From NCBI GenBank assembly GCA_049645705.1, contig JBARUK010000004.1:124001-188000 (forward strand): 64,000 nt of DNA. Reading direction: 5' to 3'. A model generated the notes under the pieces. It did not search any database and was not told where the DNA came from. It saw nothing but the letters and a program-made list of their open reading frames with translations. This DNA is from JBGNFV01 sp049645705 (GTDB lineage: Bacteria; Bacteroidota; Bacteroidia; Cytophagales; Cyclobacteriaceae). This document shows, one piece after another, positions 60,776 to 64,000 of the stretch (position 1 is the first letter of the stretch; each line of letters starts with the position of its first letter). A program made the position numbers and the translations under genes.

Positions 60776-62572
60776 ATGATGAAGATATTACAACAAGTCG
60801 GTCTGGTTATCTACCTGGCAGCATTCGGTTTATTTCTTTCACTGTTTTTTGTGAGCGACTTCCGCCTTACAGAAGAAATGGCCACAGAGGCCATAGAGAA
60901 TGAGTCGCTCCGCAGGCATTTTAATGAAAATGCCTCATTTATGATGGAGCAGGTATACGATGGCAAGTTTGCCTTTGTATCGGACCTGCACCAGGCCTTT
61001 AAGGCAGTGAACAGCCGCATAGCGGAAGACCTGGCCATTACCAACAGTGAGCTGGAAAAGATCGTGAGTACCACAGCAGGTAGCGAACCTGCCACATTTT
61101 CGCTGGAAGATGCCAGCGCACAGCTTGGCGGCACTGATGAGACCCTTCCGGTAAAGCAAAAGATGCTATCGGATTATGGCGGATGGCTGGAGGGCAGATC
61201 TTTTGCCACAGAAGACGAGCTCAGGAGTAATCTCCGCCAGACCGTAGACAATATAAACCGTGATGTGGTCAGGCAGCAGGGGTTTAATAAGTACGAAACC
61301 AAACGGTATACCTCCGTATTTGCCAGAATGGCCGCCATAGGCTTGGTAGTCGAGCACACCACACTCTTTTTCTTTCTCACCTTTGTACTGGCCTCACTGG
61401 GCGGTCTGCTCTATAACCTGCCTAAGCTGGCGCTGACCAAGCCCGGTATACAGAACGACGGTATATTTTTCAGCAGTATGAAAAACCGCGGCTGGCTGGG
61501 CATAGCCACTGGCACATTTCTCATACTATTTTATATAGCCCTGTACTTCTATCCTGAGTACATGACCAGCTGGATCATACTGGCAGATCCGCTAAGCCAG
61601 ATGCTAAACGGTGGTTTAGCCAGTGAATTTTTCCTTTATGGCTTCATCTACACCCTGTGCATCTTCGTTATGGGTATCCGCATGATAATTAAGTACCGCC
61701 ACAGCCGGTACCACATTATCCGTACCCTATCCGTTATGTTCTTCCAGACTTCCTTTGCCTTTCTCATACCCGAGGTGCTGGTCCGGCTCAACTATCCGTA
61801 CTACGACTTTAAAAATATATGGCCACTGGACTATGACTTCTTTTTCAGTTCCAGCCTTAACCAGCTAATCGAAAGTGGTACCCTGGGCATGTTCATGCTT
61901 GTATGGGGCATAATCCTCATTATCATAGCCGTACCCGTATTTGTGTTCTTCTTTGGCAAAAGATGGTACTGCTCCTGGGTATGTGGCTGTGGCGGCCTGG
62001 CAGAAACCCTCGGTGACCCCTACCGCCAGCTAAGCGACAAATCCCTGTCTGCCTGGAAGATCGAACGTTGGATGGTTCATTCCGTGCTGGTCTTTGCCGT
62101 AGTCATGACCGCCGGTGTCCTCTACACCTTCTTTACCGGGGCGGGTACCATACTGGGTATCAACACTTACAGCATTTCAGAGTGGTACGGCTTTGCCATC
62201 GGGGCTGTGTTTGCCGGGGTAGTAGGTACAGGCTTTTACCCTTTTATGGGCAATAGGGTCTGGTGCCGCTTCGGCTGTCCGCTGGCCGCCTACCTGGGTA
62301 TAGTTCAGCGCTTCCGAAGCCGTTTCCGTATTACTACCAACGGGGGCCAGTGCATATCCTGCGGCAACTGCAGCACCTACTGCGAAATGGGCATAGATGT
62401 GCGCTGGTACGCGCAAAGAGGTCAGAACATTGTGCGGGCAAGTTGTGTAGGCTGTGGTGTATGTGCCAGTGTATGCCCCAGAGGGGTGCTGAAACTGGAA
62501 AACGGCGACCACACCGACCGCTTTAATACGCCCATACTCATAGGCAATGACTCTGTGCGTATATCCGAGTAA
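60776..62572 (+). CDS. Polytopic membrane 4Fe-4S ferredoxin-type protein (NapH/NosR-like C-terminus)
   Basis: 598 residues. One helix (about 8-26), a ~160-residue helical extracytoplasmic domain (NESLRRHFNENASFMMEQVY...), then about seven helices (185-500). The membrane part carries the NapH/NosR/CcoG-type cysteine motifs WYCSWVCGCGGLAETLGD and WCRFGCPLAAYLG, and the tail holds two ferredoxin motifs, CISCGNCSTYCEMGIDV and CVGCGVCASVCPRGVLKL. It should carry [4Fe-4S] clusters and transfer electrons at the inner membrane. The acceptor is not visible. The first motif has CGCGG where relatives have CPxG. Pairs with the flavoprotein 8 bases upstream. Confidence 0.9.
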   Translation: MMKILQQVGLVIYLAAFGLFLSLFFVSDFRLTEEMATEAIENESLRRHFNENASFMMEQVYDGKFAFVSDLHQAFKAVNSRIAEDLAITNSELEKIVSTTAGSEPATFSLEDASAQLGGTDETLPVKQKMLSDYGGWLEGRSFATEDELRSNLRQTVDNINRDVVRQQGFNKYETKRYTSVFARMAAIGLVVEHTTLFFFLTFVLASLGGLLYNLPKLALTKPGIQNDGIFFSSMKNRGWLGIATGTFLILFYIALYFYPEYMTSWIILADPLSQMLNGGLASEFFLYGFIYTLCIFVMGIRMIIKYRHSRYHIIRTLSVMFFQTSFAFLIPEVLVRLNYPYYDFKNIWPLDYDFFFSSSLNQLIESGTLGMFMLVWGIILIIIAVPVFVFFFGKRWYCSWVCGCGGLAETLGDPYRQLSDKSLSAWKIERWMVHSVLVFAVVMTAGVLYTFFTGAGTILGINTYSISEWYGFAIGAVFAGVVGTGFYPFMGNRVWCRFGCPLAAYLGIVQRFRSRFRITTNGGQCISCGNCSTYCEMGIDVRWYAQRGQNIVRASCVGCGVCASVCPRGVLKLENGDHTDRFNTPILIGNDSVRISE

Positions 62573-62633
62573 CCGCTTTATGCTTCAGTGTCAATATGTC
62601 GGACACATTACTATCCCGTCCGGGTCTAATCAT

Positions 62634-62641
62634 TATATTTG
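62634..62641 (+). promoter_or_regulatory. TATATTTG -7 box for glycosyltransferase pair
   Basis: Perfect TAnnTTTG, 18 bases before the TTG start at 62660. No TTG at -33 spacing, so half-supported. Confidence 0.42.
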
Positions 62642-62659
62642 TCCTGAAAAAAGAGTGAT

Positions 62660-63361
62660 TTGCTGAATAAGAGTGTCCCGGACATAGTCGTTATTATCCC
62701 CGCATTCAACGAAGAGAATTCCGTAGGCAAGGTCGTACGTGATATTCCGGACGGCATGGTGCGGGAAACGGTGGTGGTAAATAATGCCTCTACCGACCGC
62801 ACGCGGATAGCCGCTACGGAAGCCGGGGCCACAGTGCTGGACCAGCCCGAAAAAGGGTATGGAAATGCCTGTCTCAGGGGTATGGCATACGTGGCTGCCA
62901 TGGACAGGAAGCCGGATATAGTCGTATTTGTAGATGCGGACTATAGCGACTACCCGGAAGAAATGCCCCTACTGATAGTACCCATAGTGGCCGGGGAGGC
63001 AGATATGGTAATAGGCTCCCGGGCACTGGGTAACCGCGAACGCGGGTCTATGACCCCACAGCAGGTATTTGGAAACTGGCTCGCTACCCGGCTGCTTAAA
63101 TTACTCTACGGCATCCGCTTCACCGATCTGGGGCCCTTCCGGGCTATCCGGTACAGCTCGCTGCTGGAGCTGAGCATGGCCGACAGGAACTATGGCTGGA
63201 CGGTAGAGATGCAGGTAAAGGCCGCGAAAAAAGGACTGAAATGTGCCGAAGTACCGGTACGCTATCGCAAACGTATCGGTCATTCCAAGGTGTCCGGCAC
63301 GGTAAAGGGCACTGTGATGGCCGGTTATAAAATACTGTATACTATAGCTAAATATCTGTAA
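62660..63361 (+). CDS. Glycosyltransferase family 2 (dolichol-phosphate-mannose synthase-like)
   Basis: 233 residues. Start taken as the TTG at 62660 because the frame is closed by TGA at 62645 and no ATG/GTG precedes the essential IVVIIPAFNEENSVGKVV block (about 9-26). GT-A fold: NNASTDRTRIAA, FVDADYSDYPEEM (the DxD-like metal site at about 91-103) and GWTVEMQVKAAKKGLKCAEVPVRYRKRIGHSKVSG, the closing block of DPM/DPG-synthase-like enzymes. No C-terminal membrane helix. Transfers a sugar from an NDP-sugar to a lipid or saccharide acceptor. Its TAA overlaps the next ATG in TAATG. Confidence 0.9.
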   Translation: MLNKSVPDIVVIIPAFNEENSVGKVVRDIPDGMVRETVVVNNASTDRTRIAATEAGATVLDQPEKGYGNACLRGMAYVAAMDRKPDIVVFVDADYSDYPEEMPLLIVPIVAGEADMVIGSRALGNRERGSMTPQQVFGNWLATRLLKLLYGIRFTDLGPFRAIRYSSLLELSMADRNYGWTVEMQVKAAKKGLKCAEVPVRYRKRIGHSKVSGTVKGTVMAGYKILYTIAKYL

Positions 63362-64000
63362 TGGAATACCTAGTCATAGCAGGATATTTACTCGCACTTG
63401 CCTCCATATTTATCTTTAGCCTGGGGCAACTGCATCTCACCTACCTTTACCTGAAGAAAAAGCAGAGAAGCGACCGCTCCCTGCCCGTCCAACCGGACGA
63501 GTGGCCTGCAGTGACCGTGCAGCTACCTGTATATAATGAAAAATACGTAGTAGAAAGACTCATCGACTGTGTGGCCTCTTTTGACTACCCTCTCAATAAG
63601 CTGGAAATACAGGTACTGGACGACTCCACTGATGAAACGACCGAACTGATCAGAAAACGGGTGGCCTTCTGGCAGCAGAAAGGTATAGACATCCATCTGG
63701 TACGCCGACCGGATCGGAAAGGCTATAAGGCAGGCGCCCTGCAGTACGGACTGGAAAAAGCAAAAGGTGAGTTTATCGCCATTTTCGATGCGGACTTCCT
63801 GCCGCGTAAAGACTTTTTGAAAAAAACCGTCCCCTACTTCCGGAACGAGGAAACAGGCGTGGTGCAGACACGCTGGGGCCACATCAATGAAGACTTCAGC
63901 CTGTTTACCCGGTTACAAGCATTCGGCCTCAACGCCCACTTTTCCATAGAGCAGGGCGGCCGCAGTCAGGCGGGTAGTTTTATCAACTTTAACGGTACCG
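63361..64000 (+). CDS. Cellulose-synthase-like glycosyltransferase, 3' end outside window
   Basis: 213 residues before the window ends. N-terminal helix (YLVIAGYLLALASIFIFSLGQLHLTYL), then a family 2 GT-A domain with VTVQLPVYNEKYVVERLIDCVASFDYP, VLDDSTDETTELIR, and AIFDADFLPRKDFLKKTVPYF (the DxD site). The RPDRKGYKAGALQYGL block and VVQTRWGHINED point to the cellulose synthase/glucomannan synthase-like branch, which extends beta-linked polysaccharides at the inner membrane. Overlaps the DPM-like gene by one base. Complete length unknown. Confidence 0.88.
   Translation, partial: MEYLVIAGYLLALASIFIFSLGQLHLTYLYLKKKQRSDRSLPVQPDEWPAVTVQLPVYNEKYVVERLIDCVASFDYPLNKLEIQVLDDSTDETTELIRKRVAFWQQKGIDIHLVRRPDRKGYKAGALQYGLEKAKGEFIAIFDADFLPRKDFLKKTVPYFRNEETGVVQTRWGHINEDFSLFTRLQAFGLNAHFSIEQGGRSQAGSFINFNGT

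Noticed and set aside
1..64000. CRISPR arrays, insertion sequences, prophage, tRNA genes
   Set aside because: No regular direct repeats, transposase or integrase motifs, or cloverleaf structures were seen.

Overview
This window is bacterial chromosome from the phylum Bacteroidota, most likely order Cytophagales (Fulvivirga/Marivirga-like; the exact genus is not claimed). The evidence is a T9SS type A sorting domain on a giant subtilase, several ~780-805 residue MacB/FtsX-type permeases, many short lipoproteins, a THX ribosomal protein gene, and promoters of the form TTG-N19/21-TAnnTTTG in front of the RNase P and SRP RNA genes. No phage, insertion sequence, CRISPR array or tRNA was seen. Most of the window is ordinary chromosomal backbone, with a few decaying genes.

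Layout. 1-6.3 kb (minus): an operon of a DUF4097-like lipoprotein and two FtsX-type permeases, then a TPR membrane protein and a small unknown protein. 6.7-17.1 kb (plus): an alpha-2-macroglobulin lipoprotein, NfeD-like protein, flotillin and PBP1C. 17.1-18.2 kb: two decayed loci, a lanthipeptide-like precursor remnant (minus) and a frameshifted membrane/SRPBCC gene (plus). 18.3-19.9 kb: RNase P RNA and a sigma-54-type response regulator without a DNA-binding domain. 20.3-24.3 kb: small lipoproteins, a LuxE-like acyl transferase, a TlpA thioredoxin and hemL. 24.3-27.6 kb: a TPR/periplasmic-binding-fold protein and guaA, read guaA to hemL. 27.6-32.1 kb: hisGDCB preceded by a previously unannotated His-rich leader peptide. 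32.2-35.0 kb: ftsE-like ATPase, transaldolase, SRP RNA and small proteins. 35.2-38.6 kb: PepO-type M13 protease, THX, and a degenerate histidine-kinase-like protein. 39.2-46.8 kb: a MacB-type exporter (adaptor, ATPase, permease) divergent from its NtrC-type regulator and kinase. 46.8-54.1 kb: a lipoprotein, GH15 hydrolase, SDR, cyclase, lipoprotein, subclass B1 metallo-beta-lactamase, and a frameshifted unknown gene. 54.1-59.1 kb: T9SS subtilase. 59.4-64 kb: NirB-like flavoprotein, membrane 4Fe-4S protein and two glycosyltransferases (the last cut by the window edge).

How parts work together. The most interesting signals are regulatory. (1) Upstream of hisG lies a 25-codon ORF with 8 His codons, its own TATATTTG box, and two hairpins before hisG, the arrangement expected for histidine attenuation. 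(2) Two unlinked permease operons (starts at 4334 and 43736) share a tandem pair of TGTyC-N6-GnnCA dyads spaced exactly 20 bp centre to centre, followed 70-80 bp later by a TTGGCACA (-24-like) element; the regulator gene next to the second operon is an NtrC-family activator with a Fis domain, suggesting one envelope-stress-like sigma-54 regulon. (3) A leader-plus-core remnant resembling Bacteroidota class I lanthipeptide precursors sits downstream of PBP1C. Coordinates come from reading the sequence; family assignments come from recognition of motifs, not from database searches.
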